Positions 26,950 to 35,899 are shown, counted from the first letter of the stretch. The stretch is DNA of 64,000 nucleotides from Mangrovimicrobium sediminis (GCF_004745945.1 NZ_SRLE01000005.1:186001-250000); one strand, 5' to 3'. Numbers and translations: made by a program. The notes: generated by a model from the letters alone, not told the origin.

Positions 26950-27440
26950 TAAAGTTTCCTTACAGCCCGCCGATAGGTATGTCGAAGCGGGGTAGCCGTT
27001 TCCTCAAACTTCAGTCCCCAATTCCGCCTGGGCATTGCGTAACAGGCGGTCATGTCGCTCTTTTCCACAGAATCTGTGGATAACTCAGTGGGTAAATTGT
27101 TTAACCGGCCCGCAAAGCCCCGTGTAGGGGTGTTTGTTACGGATTGATTAAAAATCAATCAAAAGTGATTAATCTATAAAAAACAATACGTTATTGCTGT
27201 TTGTTCATGCCATAGGGTGGCTTCTTGAGCTAACCCCGTGAATCTTTTGTGACCAATATTCCCGTGTGTATAACATTTGGGGAACTGCTACGCAGGGTAA
27301 CTTTTTCGCATTTTGGGAAACAGTTAGTGACGCCATGTGCATACACTTTGTAATACAAATTCCTGGAAACACTGTATTTGTAGCACCGCTGTTATCGTCA
27401 AGTATTTTGTCGCAGTGTTACCGAATTTTGTCAGGAAAAT
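26950..27440. other. 491-bp AT-rich intergenic region
   Basis: Between the divergently placed LysE-type gene and the 3' end of queD. No coding signal is seen. Base composition is far more AT-rich than the flanks from about 27120 to 27420, and it holds an inverted repeat at 27142-27160. Confidence 0.6.
27142..27160. promoter_or_regulatory. Inverted repeat GATTGATT-AAA-AATCAATC
   Basis: A perfect 8-bp inverted repeat with 3-nt centre in the AT-rich stretch, about 190 bp upstream of the LysE-type start. It resembles a dimeric regulator site. The inner TTGAT and ATCAA recall an FNR/Anr box but are separated by five bases, not four. Probably an operator for an unidentified factor. Confidence 0.35.
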
Positions 27441-27797
27441 TTACACCCCGCGATAGACGCAACCACTGGTGCAGGTCTCGCGGATTTCTACCGCACTGAG
27501 GCCGGGAAGCGCGGGGATGAGGCGCTCCCAGATCCAACGCGCGACGTTCTCGCTGGTGGGGTTTTCCAGCCCGGGAATGTCGTTCAGGTAGTAGTGGTCC
27601 AGTTGTTCCAGCAGCGGCTTGAAGGCGGCCTTGATGTCGGCGAAGTCCATCACCCAACCGCTGGGTTCGGCCGCCTCGCCGGCCACCGTGAGCCGCACGT
27701 GAAATGAATGGCCGTGCAGGCGGGCGCACTTGTGACCCTCCGGCACGTTGGGCAACCGGTGCGCTGCCTCGAAGTGAAAGTCCTTGTAGATTTCCAT
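27441..27797 (-). CDS. queD: 6-carboxytetrahydropterin synthase
   Basis: A 118-residue enzyme of queuosine/7-deazaguanine synthesis that converts dihydroneopterin triphosphate to 6-carboxytetrahydropterin. Zinc-binding histidines are His13 ('FEAAHRL') and His28 and His30 ('[11 protein letters not shown]'), and Cys24 is the expected catalytic cysteine. 'DFADIK' and 'LDHYYLND' complete the active site. The length is normal. The start is the ATG at 27797; the upstream 14 residues of open frame have no support. It may supply queuosine for the tRNA-Asp encoded nearby (GUC anticodon is a natural Q target), though that adjacency is likely chance. Confidence 0.94.
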   Translation of the reverse strand: MEIYKDFHFEAAHRLPNVPEGHKCARLHGHSFHVRLTVAGEAAEPSGWVMDFADIKAAFKPLLEQLDHYYLNDIPGLENPTSENVARWIWERLIPALPGLSAVEIRETCTSGCVYRGV

Positions 27798-27933
27798 CGC
27801 CGGCCTCGCCTTTACAGGGTGGAGGCGGGCGCCTGCCAAGGCCTGGCGCGCCCGCCGAAAGACGCGGATTTTACTACTAAAATCAAGGCGTTTTCAGCGA
27901 CGGGAAATTGCAAAAGTTTTTTTGCGGGAAGGT

Positions 27934-27961
27934 TTGACAGCACCGGGCAAATCTCTATAAT
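27934..27961 (+). promoter_or_regulatory. Sigma-70 promoter of the tRNA pair
   Basis: TTGACA at 27934-27939 and TATAAT at 27956-27961, both perfect consensus, separated by 16 bp. The GC-rich stretch GCGCGG directly after the -10 is a discriminator typical of stringently controlled stable-RNA promoters. The tRNA-Val gene starts 18 bp downstream. Confidence 0.9.
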
Positions 27962-27978
27962 GCGCGGTCTCGGTTCGG

Positions 27979-28054
27979 GGGTGATTAGCTCAGCTGGGAG
28001 AGCATCTGCCTTACAAGCAGAGGGTCGGCGGTTCGATCCCGTCATCACCCACCA
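27979..28054 (+). tRNA. tRNA-Val (anticodon UAC)
   Basis: 76 nt with full cloverleaf. The acceptor stem GGGTGAT pairs with ATCACCC; D-arm AGCTCAGCTGGGAGAGC, anticodon TAC at 28012-28014 in loop CTTACAA, T-loop GTTCGATCC, and encoded CCA at the 3' end. Almost identical in layout to the E. coli tRNA-Val(UAC). Confidence 0.97.
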
Positions 28055-28084
28055 CTACCGAAACGAGGAAAAACCTACCGATTA

Positions 28085-28161
28085 GGACCGGTAGTTCAGT
28101 TGGTTAGAATGCCGGCCTGTCACGCCGGAGGTCGCGGGTTCGAGTCCCGTCCGGTCCGCCA
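28085..28161 (+). tRNA. tRNA-Asp (anticodon GUC)
   Basis: 77 nt. The acceptor stem GGACCGG pairs with CCGGTCC, the discriminator is G, and CCA is encoded at 28159-28161. Anticodon GTC at 28119-28121 in loop CTGTCAC; T-loop GTTCGAGTC. Thirty bp after tRNA-Val and very likely processed from the same transcript. Confidence 0.97.
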
Positions 28162-28242
28162 TTTCCCCTTGGGTGCATACCGAACACATAGGTTGCACTT
28201 AATGATTAAGACTCAAGCCTCCTCTTTACGACTTCCCTTTAA

Positions 28243-28914
28243 CTAGGGTGCGTTTACCTGGCGCTCCGCATTTTCCAGGGCCTCAAGAACCATGTAATCC
28301 ACCAGGTCCTTCAATTGCTGGTCGGTGCACGTAAGGCAAAGTCCCATGGGCGGCATTGCATTGAAGCCGTTGATGGTATTGGCGTACAGGACTTCAATTC
28401 CCTTTGCGATGCGTGCCTCCCAGTCACTGTACACCCCCAATCGCGGTGAGCCGGCTACGCCGGTGTCGTGACATACCGAACAAGTTGCACTGTACAGTTC
28501 GAGTATCTCCGGATCGGGTTCTGTAGCCTCGACAAAATGTGCGGTCAGTTCGATGTCGCGTTCGAATGCCTGTAACTGTTCTGGCAGCGGCCGCAAAACC
28601 ACATCGCAGGTGGCACTTGGCGTTTCCTCGCAAGCGCCCCAGCCGGTCCAGTTGGAGAATACGTAGCCCGCGTTCGGGATCGCGGTAAATGTTTCTTCAA
28701 GACCTTCGGAAGCATCAAACACGCAACTTGTGGCAGGGCAGTCTCTTGTGCCCGATGCGGACACCACTGTTCCGTTGGTGCCGGGCACCATGATCAGCTT
28801 GCAGGATGCGAGCATGAAAATGGAGGCGAGTAGAGTGGCTGCTTTGGCGGCGCGCTTGCCGAACAGCGCAATGGCGCGTTTCTCGTGAGAAGCGAATGCC
28901 TGAACGTTTTTCAT
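28243..28914 (-). CDS. Lipoprotein with InlB/bacterial-repeat-like domain and cytochrome c domain
   Basis: A 223-residue predicted lipoprotein. The start ATG at 28914 is preceded by an AGAGGCCTCC Shine-Dalgarno region; 'FMLASC' forms a lipobox at about residue 38. Residues about 45-125 form a beta domain containing 'GTVVSASGTRDCPATSC', 'FTAIPNAGYVFSNWTGWG' (the 'GY.F..WTG' core of InlB B-repeat-like modules). The C-terminal about 90 residues hold one haem site ('CSVCH') and 'MPPMGLC', with a distal Met, as in cytochrome c5/c-type carriers. The N-terminal domain is repeated in the unrelated 1258-residue lipoprotein at 42 kb. Upstream extension of the open frame is not supported. Confidence 0.8.
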   Translation of the reverse strand: MKNVQAFASHEKRAIALFGKRAAKAATLLASIFMLASCKLIMVPGTNGTVVSASGTRDCPATSCVFDASEGLEETFTAIPNAGYVFSNWTGWGACEETPSATCDVVLRPLPEQLQAFERDIELTAHFVEATEPDPEILELYSATCSVCHDTGVAGSPRLGVYSDWEARIAKGIEVLYANTINGFNAMPPMGLCLTCTDQQLKDLVDYMVLEALENAERQVNAP

Positions 28915-29319
28915 TGGAGGCCTCTTGTGTATGTAGCGTCCGACAGCAAGCTGACGAGCAATGTGTCCGATGACTAAATTTAAAAGTCTCTCCTCACCAC
29001 CGTGGTGCTTAAAGGTGTGCAGCAACAGCGCGCCTGCCACATGCATTTTGCTTGAAGCAAATCGTGCGTCTGCTGGTCGAGGTCGGCTGATTTCCACCAG
29101 TCAGAAGAGAGTGGAATTTCCGGACGCCCAAGTCGATAGCCCGACTGCACTAGTAGCAGCGTATGAGTTGGAGATTGGGCTTGTCTCACGGCGCACAGCG
29201 TCCTGATGGATGACTAGACACGCATTTGTGCTCCATAGGTGATTTAGTCTGCTATTACTTATTGGCGCAATAGCGGCATTGGATGCCGACACGGACCAGA
29301 TGCAGGAGGCACACCGACC
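28915..29319. other. 405-bp intergenic region, no gene recognised
   Basis: Lies between the divergent cytochrome lipoprotein and methyltransferase genes. Short ORFs occur on both strands but none has a ribosome site or a recognisable product. Composition is less GC-rich than surrounding genes. Confidence 0.5.
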
Positions 29320-30096
29320 ATGACCAAGCCAGCAGGCGACTTCACCGGACTCGCACAAAACTACTCCCGCTACAGGCCGGCCTACGCGCCCCTGCTGATA
29401 CCGGCGCTTCAGGGTCTCATTGAAAAACCCTGGTCGTCAGTCGATGTTGTCGATGTGGGCGCGGGTACAGGCATCTGGACGCGTATGCTCGCCGCACACA
29501 GCCCGCGTTCGATCATCGCCATCGAACCGAATGACGACATGCGCCGCTTCGGCAAGGCCGATTCGCAGGGGTTACCCATCCAGTGGCGCAGCGGAAGCGG
29601 GGAGCAGACCGGGCTGCCCGATCACTGCTGCGATGTCGTCAGTATGGCATCGTCCTTTCACTGGGTGGACTTCGACGCGGGTACCCGGGAGTTCCTGCGC
29701 ATCCTCAGGCCGGGCGGTCTGTTCTGCGCCCTGTGGAACCCCAGGTTGATCGAGGCAAATCCCCTGCTGGTCGAGATCGAAAACACACTCTACGAGATGG
29801 CGCCGTTTATCCAGCGCGTCTCCTCGGGCCGCGCGGAATTCACCGAGACCTTGTTCGACAAATTGGCCGGGCATCCGGGATTTTCGGACGTGGTGTACCT
29901 GGAGGGCCGGCATGTCGTGCGCCAGAGCCAGGAACAGTATCTCGGTGTTTGGTGGTCAGTGAACGATGTGCGCGCCCAGGCCGGCGAGCGCATTTTTTCG
30001 GAGTTCATGCGCTATGTGGAAGGTCGCATCCAGGGCCTGCCCGAGATCGAGACGACCTACCTGACGCGGGCCTGGGTGGCGAAGGCAGGCGGCTGA
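29320..30096 (+). CDS. Class I SAM-dependent methyltransferase
   Basis: A 258-residue methyltransferase. Motif I is 'VVDVGAGTGIWTRML' near residues 43-57, the acidic post-motif is 'IAIEPNDDMR', and 'LRILRPGGLFCALW' is motif III. 'MASSFHWVDFD' corresponds to the substrate-side motif of the UbiE/Methyltransf_11 group. The substrate is unknown. The ATG at 29320 is preceded by CAGGAGG at 29303-29309. No neighbour identifies its pathway. Confidence 0.88.
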   Translation: MTKPAGDFTGLAQNYSRYRPAYAPLLIPALQGLIEKPWSSVDVVDVGAGTGIWTRMLAAHSPRSIIAIEPNDDMRRFGKADSQGLPIQWRSGSGEQTGLPDHCCDVVSMASSFHWVDFDAGTREFLRILRPGGLFCALWNPRLIEANPLLVEIENTLYEMAPFIQRVSSGRAEFTETLFDKLAGHPGFSDVVYLEGRHVVRQSQEQYLGVWWSVNDVRAQAGERIFSEFMRYVEGRIQGLPEIETTYLTRAWVAKAGG

Positions 30097-30170
30097 ACAA
30101 GCCGGGCGCAGGAAGGCTGGGTGTCAGCCTCCTGCGCGTGAATATCGAGAATTGATAAGCGACCCGGCGG

Positions 30171-31997
30171 CTAGGGGGTGTACCACACCGGCGACGTCCA
30201 GGCGCGCTCCTGTATGCTCACAGGCACGTCCGTAGGCCGCTTCAGGCCGTGGCGCACCGCATCGTAGGTGGACCAGCGCGGCGTCGGTATTTGCAGCACG
30301 CGGGCGTAGTACACCGCGGGCAGGGACGCGTCGAAGTCGGGGTCGGTCCAGGTGGTGTACAACTGGGTGTCGCCGATAGCATTGGTATAGGTGGCGTCGG
30401 ACTCCTTCACCGTGTTACCCACCGGCGGGATCTTTCCGTCCGGGCCGGGCTTGCGCCCATCTGACAGGGCGATGTCGTAAATCCTCGACCGCTGTTCGCC
30501 ATCCTTGTCGATCCAGCCCTTGATCATCTGGATGCGGTCGAGGTTGGCGCCATCGACTTCCTTCACGGCGTGCACGGCGAAGGTCGGTGCCTTGCCTTTG
30601 GGAGCCGTGGCCAGGTCACCGCCCATGGGCACGCCTTCCTTGTAGGCCTGTTGCAGATTCTTGTCCGCACCCAGTGAGGCGACGCCGAGGTCGAATCCGG
30701 CAAACAACCTCACTTTGAGTCGTGGCCCCGAAGTGGCGAAGGTTTCCTTGCGCTTTATGGCCTCGAAGATGCCGTCGCGGGTGTTGGACGTGGCCCACAC
30801 GCCAGCGAGGCCGCCAGAGCTGAACTGGCGCACCTGGCGCGCGGCCTCGGGTGGTGTGCCGGGGGGGCCCTGCAGGCGGTGTTTCGGATCGTTCTCGAAG
30901 CCGAACTTGCCGGAGTAGTTGTCCTCCTCGACGGTCGAGGCCGAATTGTGGGTGTCGGAGTCGCCGATGAACCCGTATTTGAAGGGGTTGCCATTGCCCT
31001 CGCTTTGCAGCTTCAGGCCGCGGATGATCGCCTCGCGCGCGTAGCCGCCGCGCTTGTGCTCGGGCGGCGTGGCCGTGGGGGCGAGGGTGTAGTCCCAGAG
31101 CTCGAAATTGCCGAACTCGTCATTCGGGAACAGGGTCGGGTGCGTCTCGGAGGTCCCCTTGATCTGGGTGAGCTCGAAGACGGGTTCGTTGCGCATGCGC
31201 GCCGCGGCGTACTCCGCGTTCAGCGTGCTGCCGCCGTAGGAACGCTCGATGGGGAACATGATGCCGTCGCTGGCGTTACCGTTGTGCGGGACGGCGAGCA
31301 GGTCGTTGCCCGCCGCGCGCTGCTGGTCCATCCAGCGCCAGAGGTCTTCGGGCCGGTTGGAGTCCAGCGCGGAGAATGGCGCCTCCGGGACTTTCGCTGA
31401 ATCGCGAAAAATGACGATTCTGTGGATGTTGCGCCAGTCCGGGGCGGAGGTCCATTCGTAGCCCGCCATGGTGGTGAACTTGCCGGGTTCGTAGTGGCTG
31501 TCGGCAATCTTCACGACCTTGCTCCAGATACTTTTGGCGAGTTCCGGGTCGCCGAGGATCGGGTCAACATCGGGCGGGCTGCTGTACATGCCGTCGCTGA
31601 TAGTGCCGTAGGCGGCGAAGGATTTTGCGGGATCGTCACCGGTCACGTCCGCGGCGAGGGGATGCTTGCTCACCGGGCTGTCGGGGTCGGCCATCAACGG
31701 CAGGGCGCCGAGGTATTCCGCGTGATCGGAGACGATGTACCAGTCCAGCGGCACCTTGATCTGCAGGGGTGTGCCGTCGCCGCCGCCGGGGATGGCCTCG
31801 CCCTTGGCCCAGCGATAGGCATCGTCGGGGCCGGTGATCGAGCCGTTGATGTAGCCGTCGAAGGACCAACCGGTGTGCACGTGGAGGTTGCCGAAGTAGG
31901 CGTCTTTCAGCGGGTTTTCAGTTGGCCCGGACTGGGCCTGCGCATGAGTGGCGAATACCAACGCCAGCAGAACCGTGTGTCTCAACGTATTGCCCAT
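30171..31997 (-). CDS. Exported DUF3604 family protein (PHP-like)
   Basis: A 608-residue protein with a signal peptide (cleavage near 'AQAQSG'). DUF3604 signatures are 'AYFGNLHVHTGWSFDGY' near residue 35, 'DWYIVSDHAEYLGALPLM', 'VIFRDSAKVPEAPFSALDSNRPEDLW' (core SNRPEDLW) and 'GFIGDSDTHNSA'. The His/Asp clusters resemble the PHP metallo-phosphoesterase fold. DUF3604 proteins are widespread in marine bacteria but their reaction has not been settled. The ATG at 31997 follows GAGGTGAT. A near-full-length match to the family is expected. Confidence 0.9.
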   Translation of the reverse strand: MGNTLRHTVLLALVFATHAQAQSGPTENPLKDAYFGNLHVHTGWSFDGYINGSITGPDDAYRWAKGEAIPGGGDGTPLQIKVPLDWYIVSDHAEYLGALPLMADPDSPVSKHPLAADVTGDDPAKSFAAYGTISDGMYSSPPDVDPILGDPELAKSIWSKVVKIADSHYEPGKFTTMAGYEWTSAPDWRNIHRIVIFRDSAKVPEAPFSALDSNRPEDLWRWMDQQRAAGNDLLAVPHNGNASDGIMFPIERSYGGSTLNAEYAAARMRNEPVFELTQIKGTSETHPTLFPNDEFGNFELWDYTLAPTATPPEHKRGGYAREAIIRGLKLQSEGNGNPFKYGFIGDSDTHNSASTVEEDNYSGKFGFENDPKHRLQGPPGTPPEAARQVRQFSSGGLAGVWATSNTRDGIFEAIKRKETFATSGPRLKVRLFAGFDLGVASLGADKNLQQAYKEGVPMGGDLATAPKGKAPTFAVHAVKEVDGANLDRIQMIKGWIDKDGEQRSRIYDIALSDGRKPGPDGKIPPVGNTVKESDATYTNAIGDTQLYTTWTDPDFDASLPAVYYARVLQIPTPRWSTYDAVRHGLKRPTDVPVSIQERAWTSPVWYTP

Positions 31998-32144
31998 GGC
32001 ATCACCTCGTACCGGTTGTCACCATTTGTCTGGGGTGGCGGTGTACGTAGCGTGGCGTAAGTATAGATGAGGTCAGGCGGGTGTGCGGTCCGTCTCTACA
32101 CGGTCGGGGCGCCATGTCCGCAAGCCCTGAAGCGGTCGGCTGGA

Positions 32145-32837
32145 TCAGGATAGTGCGAGACGAACCGCCTGGTCAGCGTGAATTCGCGTGGTATCGAGCA
32201 GTTCGATAGTCGTGTCGGCCTGAGTGATAAGCAGCCCGATTTCGGTACACCCCAGAATCACCGCCTCTGCGCCCTGATCCCCGAGTGACTGGATGATGCG
32301 CAAGTATGCCTGCTTCGACTCGGGAAGGAATTTGCCCACGCACAATTCCTCGTAGATGATCCGGTGCACTACCCTCCTGTCGTCAGCCTCGGGTATGAGC
32401 ACCTCGATGCCGAATCTCTGGGCCAGGCGACCCCTGTAGAAGTCCTGCTCCATGGTGAACGCCGTGCCCAGCAGGGCTACGCTCTTCATATTCGCCTGCA
32501 CGATGACCTCCGCCGTGGCGTCAGCGATGTGCAGCAACGGAATGCCGATGGCGCCTTGAAGCTCGTCCGCCACGCGGTGCATCGTATTTGTGCAGATCAG
32601 CAGGCAGTCGGCGCCGGCAGCTTCCACCTTGCGTGCTGCGTCGGCCAGGGCCTGCGTGGCGGCAGCCCAGTCCCCGGCTTTCTGGAGTTGCTGGATGCTG
32701 TCGAAATCGACGCTGTACAGCACGATCGTCGCCGAATGCAGTCCGCCCAGGGCGGCCTTCACGCCCTCATTGATGATCCGGTAGTAGCTGAGTGTGCTCT
32801 CCCAACTCATGCCACCGATAAGCCCAATGGTTTTCAT
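32145..32837 (-). CDS. Aspartate/glutamate racemase family protein
   Basis: A 230-residue cofactor-independent racemase. The two catalytic cysteines are Cys82 ('LICTNTMHR') and Cys197 ('GCTEIGLL'), each in the proper family context, and 'IGLIGGMSWEST' is the standard N-terminus of the YgeA/RacD group. It interconverts D- and L-amino acids, probably aspartate or a broad set. It stands alone between the DUF3604 gene and the CBS gene. Confidence 0.92.
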   Translation of the reverse strand: MKTIGLIGGMSWESTLSYYRIINEGVKAALGGLHSATIVLYSVDFDSIQQLQKAGDWAAATQALADAARKVEAAGADCLLICTNTMHRVADELQGAIGIPLLHIADATAEVIVQANMKSVALLGTAFTMEQDFYRGRLAQRFGIEVLIPEADDRRVVHRIIYEELCVGKFLPESKQAYLRIIQSLGDQGAEAVILGCTEIGLLITQADTTIELLDTTRIHADQAVRLALS

Positions 32838-33021
32838 CGATGCGTCTCATCTGCCAGTGCTGTCGTGCGAAGTGTAAGAGGCAGTGAATATCGGCGCCAG
32901 CGCGCAACGTGCCTGAATGCTTCGTGTGCGCTGCGGCCCGCATTTCTGGCACGCTTCCAGCATGAATTTCCCGGTGGCCCAGCCCGCGCGTTTCAACAGA
33001 ATCTAAAACGAGGATTGCACG

Positions 33022-33438
33022 ATGGATTCCGGCTCAATTGAAGGACTCATGATCAAACGTTTCGCGAAGATTACACCGGACATGCCCGTGGTCGAGGCGT
33101 CCAGCTACCTGATCAAACACGAGCTACTGGGCAGCCCGGTGACTGACGACACGGGCACCCTGCTGGGCTGGATCAGCGAGCACGAATGCCTGCAGGCGGC
33201 CCTGCAGGTGATGTACTACAACCAGCGGGTGGCCACGGTGAAGGACCTGATGCGCACGGATGTGCTCACGGTTGCAGTGACCGACGACGTGCTCACCCTG
33301 GCCCGCCAGATGCTGGACGCCAAGCCCAAGATCTACCCGGTGGTGGATGCGCAGGGGAAGGTCCTCGGCGTGGTCAGTCGCCGCCAGATGTTGAGAATGC
33401 TCGATGACAGGTTGCAGGAGCTGAGCAAGAAGGCGTGA
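33022..33438 (+). CDS. CBS-pair domain protein
   Basis: A 138-residue cytoplasmic protein made of two CBS domains and little else: 'TPDMPVVEASSYLIKHELLGSPVTDD' and 'VTDDVLTLARQMLDAKPKIYPVVDAQG', each with its closing 'GWIS' or 'GVVS' strand. Stand-alone CBS pairs bind adenine nucleotides and regulate a partner. No partner is obvious nearby. The ATG at 33022 follows a GAGG element. A strong hairpin lies after its stop. Confidence 0.92.
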   Translation: MDSGSIEGLMIKRFAKITPDMPVVEASSYLIKHELLGSPVTDDTGTLLGWISEHECLQAALQVMYYNQRVATVKDLMRTDVLTVAVTDDVLTLARQMLDAKPKIYPVVDAQGKVLGVVSRRQMLRMLDDRLQELSKKA

Positions 33439-33484
33439 GGTTAGTCGCGCGGGGGGACAGTACCCGGAAGTAAAAAGGAGAGGA

Positions 33485-33509
33485 GGGGGCACCGGCAACC
33501 GGTGCCCCC
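33485..33509. terminator. Hairpin between convergent genes, likely terminator
   Basis: An 11-bp stem GGGGGCACCGG / CCGGTGCCCCC with loop CAA. On the minus strand it is followed, after a few bases, by a T-rich run (TTTTT), so it probably ends the amidohydrolase transcript; the plus-strand side lacks a T-run. Confidence 0.6.
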
Positions 33510-33518
33510 CGGGTTGGA

Positions 33519-34844
33519 TCACGCCTCGGTTGCCTCTTCCTGGCGCTTCATCATCATCTTCATGATGTCGCCGGAGGTGACGCGACGCTTGGCTTCGCCC
33601 TCGGCCAGCGGCGCGTTGCCGCCGGTGGAGATCGGCGTGGTGTCCACGCCCGTTGCCTTGGCCTTCTCACGCAGGGTGCCCACGCTCAGGTCTTCGCGCT
33701 TGTACGTCTTGAACAGGTCGTGACGCAGCCAGCGGCAGGCGTTGCCGTGGGTGATCTTGTCGATCTGCTCGTCGGTGAGGCAGTCCAGGGTCTTGTACAG
33801 GTGCTCGGGAACGTCGGGCCACAGCGCGTCGGAGTGCGGGTAGTCGGTCTCGAAGGCGACCATGTCCTCGCCCACGTGCTTGAGGCTCTGCAGGCCGAAG
33901 GCGTCGTCGACGAAGCAGGTCATGAAGTGGCGCTTGAACACGTCGCTGGGCTTCAGGCCGCCGTAGCCGGAGTTGGTCCAGGCCTTGTGCCGCGAGTGGG
34001 CGTAGTCCGCGCGCTCCATGAAGTAGGGCACCCAGCCGATACCGCTCTCGGAGAGGAAAATCCGCAGCTCCGGGTATTTCAGCAGCGCTTCCAGTTGCAG
34101 CCAGTCGGAGGCGCCGACGGCGATGGACATGGGCATGGTGGTGATCCAGGCCTCGATCGGCGTGTCCATGGAGGCGATCGGCGTCGGGTTGCCGGAGCCG
34201 ATGTGCAGGCAGGTGGTGACGTCGTTGTCCACCAGCGCCTTCCACATGGGTTCCCAGTAGTCGCTGTGCACGCTGGGCAGGTCGATCTTGGTGGGGTTCT
34301 CGGTCAGGGAGACCGCGTGGCAACCGAGGTCCGCGACGCGCTTGATCTCGGCGACGGTGGCGTCCATGTCCCAGGTGGGCAGGATTGCCAGCGGGATGAA
34401 GCGGCTGGGGTCTGTGGCGCACCACTCGTGGATGTGCCAGTCGTTGTAGGCGCGCAGGTGGGTTAGCGCCATGTCCTTGTCCGGCGCGCAGTGGAAACAG
34501 GCGCTGCCGTCGAAGCCGCCGATGCTGCCGAAGTTCATGGAGGCGGCGACGCCGCTCACGTTCATGTCGTCGAGGCGGGCCTTCGGGTCCCAGCAGCCCC
34601 TGCGCATCTGCGCCAGGGATTGCGGCTCCATGCCGTATTCCTCGGGTACCCGGCCGACCACGGCGTTGAGACCGGCGCTGGCCATGGTCTTGCCCTGGTA
34701 GGTCCAGTGGTTGGTGTTGGCTTCGGTGGTGTGGAACTGTGGCGCGCTGGCCAGGGCGTCCCCGGTCAGGTGGCCCTTGAACAGGTCCGGGGGTTCCACG
34801 ATGTGGTCGTCTACGCTGACGATCACCATATCGTTCATCTGCAT
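33519..34844 (-). CDS. Amidohydrolase family protein (TIM-barrel, PF04909 type)
   Basis: A 441-residue protein of the amidohydrolase-2 group. 'IVSVDDHIVEPPDLF' at the N-terminus holds the D-x-H metal motif, and 'HIGSGN', 'FLSESGIGWVPYF' and 'FETDYPHSDALWPDV' (with the metal Asp) follow in order. Such enzymes hydrolyse or decarboxylate ring-cleavage and related intermediates. Start ATG at 34844 with GAGGAGTAA upstream. A divergent AraC regulator, 168 bp away, probably controls it. Substrate unknown. Confidence 0.88.
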   Translation of the reverse strand: MQMNDMVIVSVDDHIVEPPDLFKGHLTGDALASAPQFHTTEANTNHWTYQGKTMASAGLNAVVGRVPEEYGMEPQSLAQMRRGCWDPKARLDDMNVSGVAASMNFGSIGGFDGSACFHCAPDKDMALTHLRAYNDWHIHEWCATDPSRFIPLAILPTWDMDATVAEIKRVADLGCHAVSLTENPTKIDLPSVHSDYWEPMWKALVDNDVTTCLHIGSGNPTPIASMDTPIEAWITTMPMSIAVGASDWLQLEALLKYPELRIFLSESGIGWVPYFMERADYAHSRHKAWTNSGYGGLKPSDVFKRHFMTCFVDDAFGLQSLKHVGEDMVAFETDYPHSDALWPDVPEHLYKTLDCLTDEQIDKITHGNACRWLRHDLFKTYKREDLSVGTLREKAKATGVDTTPISTGGNAPLAEGEAKRRVTSGDIMKMMMKRQEEATEA

Positions 34845-35012
34845 GCCGTTACTCCTCGCTGAGTGATTTTTGTTGTCCGGTCGGCCTGGGTGTCGCGCGT
34901 GGCATTGGAGGCGGTATCACCCGGTCGAGTGGGCAAGTCTACGGGGGAGTGGGTTGGCAGTCTGGCGCACAAAGGTCATAATTTGTTCCTCAGCGGCCAA
35001 AACTGCTTCCAT

Positions 35013-35807
35013 ATGCAAAACCTTGTCTCCCTGGATCAATCCGGACTCGACCTCGTCGGCGGCTCCCACCTCAGCACCGGGCTGGAGCTGGACACCGGTT
35101 GGCACGTCCACGACATGCACCAGCTGCAGTATGCCTTCGAAGGCAGTATCGAGGTGGAGGACGCGGAGGGCCGACACCTCGTGCCGCACCAGTTCGGGGT
35201 GTGGATTCCCAGGGGCATTGAGCACCGCACCTGGCTCAAGGGCGGCGGCTCCGGCTCGCTGTTCCTGCGCGAGGGCCTGCCCGGAACCGACAGCGAGACC
35301 GACTCGGACCGCATTCGCATCATCCGCGTGCCGCCGCTGATGCGCGAGATGATCCTGGAATCCATGCGCTGGCCGATTCTCGAGGGCTACACGGATGCCG
35401 CCGGTACGTCCTTCTTCATCACCTTCGCCCTGCTGTGCAAGGACTGGCTGGCAGAGCGTGCGGAGCTGGTGCTGCCGGTGTGCGACGACCCGCGCATCAC
35501 GCGCATCATGGCCTATACGGTGGAACACCTGTCCAGTGTGACGCTGGAGGACGTGTGCCAGGCCGTGGGCATGTCATCGCGCACCCTGCGCCGCAAGTTC
35601 AGCGCCAAAATGGGCATGACCTGGGAGGAGTACCGCCTGCGCTGCCGCCTGTTCAGGGCCGTCGAACTGCTGGAAGACACCTCCGTGCCGATCCTCGAGA
35701 TTGCCATGCTGGTCGGCTACAAGAGCCAGTCGGCCTTCACCAAGGCGTTCAAGGCGCTGATGCGCGAGACGCCCTCGAACTACCGCAACCACGTGCTGGC
35801 GGGCTGA
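35013..35807 (+). CDS. AraC-type transcriptional regulator
   Basis: A 264-residue regulator from the ATG at 35013. The frame is open upstream to 34863, but that part lies in the promoter region. N-terminal cupin-like sensor: 'WHVHDMHQLQYAFEGSIEVED'. The C-terminal HTH-18 domain includes 'TLEDVCQAVGMSSRTLRRKFSAKMGMTWEEYRLRCRLFRAVELL' (first helix-turn-helix) and 'ILEIAMLVGYKSQSAFTKAFKALMRETPSNYR' (second), here named by position, about residues 178-262. It is divergent from the amidohydrolase, the likely target. Confidence 0.92.
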   Translation: MQNLVSLDQSGLDLVGGSHLSTGLELDTGWHVHDMHQLQYAFEGSIEVEDAEGRHLVPHQFGVWIPRGIEHRTWLKGGGSGSLFLREGLPGTDSETDSDRIRIIRVPPLMREMILESMRWPILEGYTDAAGTSFFITFALLCKDWLAERAELVLPVCDDPRITRIMAYTVEHLSSVTLEDVCQAVGMSSRTLRRKFSAKMGMTWEEYRLRCRLFRAVELLEDTSVPILEIAMLVGYKSQSAFTKAFKALMRETPSNYRNHVLAG

Positions 35808-35855
35808 GGCTCTCGCACCTGCTGCGCGCGATGCGAGTCGCTCGCGACGGGCTAT

Positions 35856-35884
35856 AAAAAACCCGGCCTGGGCCGGGTTTTTAT
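35856..35884. terminator. Bidirectional intrinsic terminator
   Basis: AAAACCCGGCC-TG-GGCCGGGTTTT: a 9-bp GC-rich stem flanked by A-run and T-run, ending both the AraC-type gene and the convergent surface-protein gene. Confidence 0.92.
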
Positions 35885-35899
35885 CGATCCGCGACAGGC

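Noticed and set aside
27142-27160. FNR/Anr box
   Set aside because: The half sites TTGAT and ATCAA are separated by five bases; FNR needs four. Kept only as an inverted repeat of unknown role.
28961-29206. An 81-codon open frame between the cytochrome lipoprotein and methyltransferase genes
   Set aside because: No ribosome site, no recognisable product, and overlap with the divergent promoter region.
28162-33021. Genomic island inserted at tRNA-Asp
   Set aside because: No integrase and no repeat of the tRNA 3' end were found within the window; composition is not decisive.
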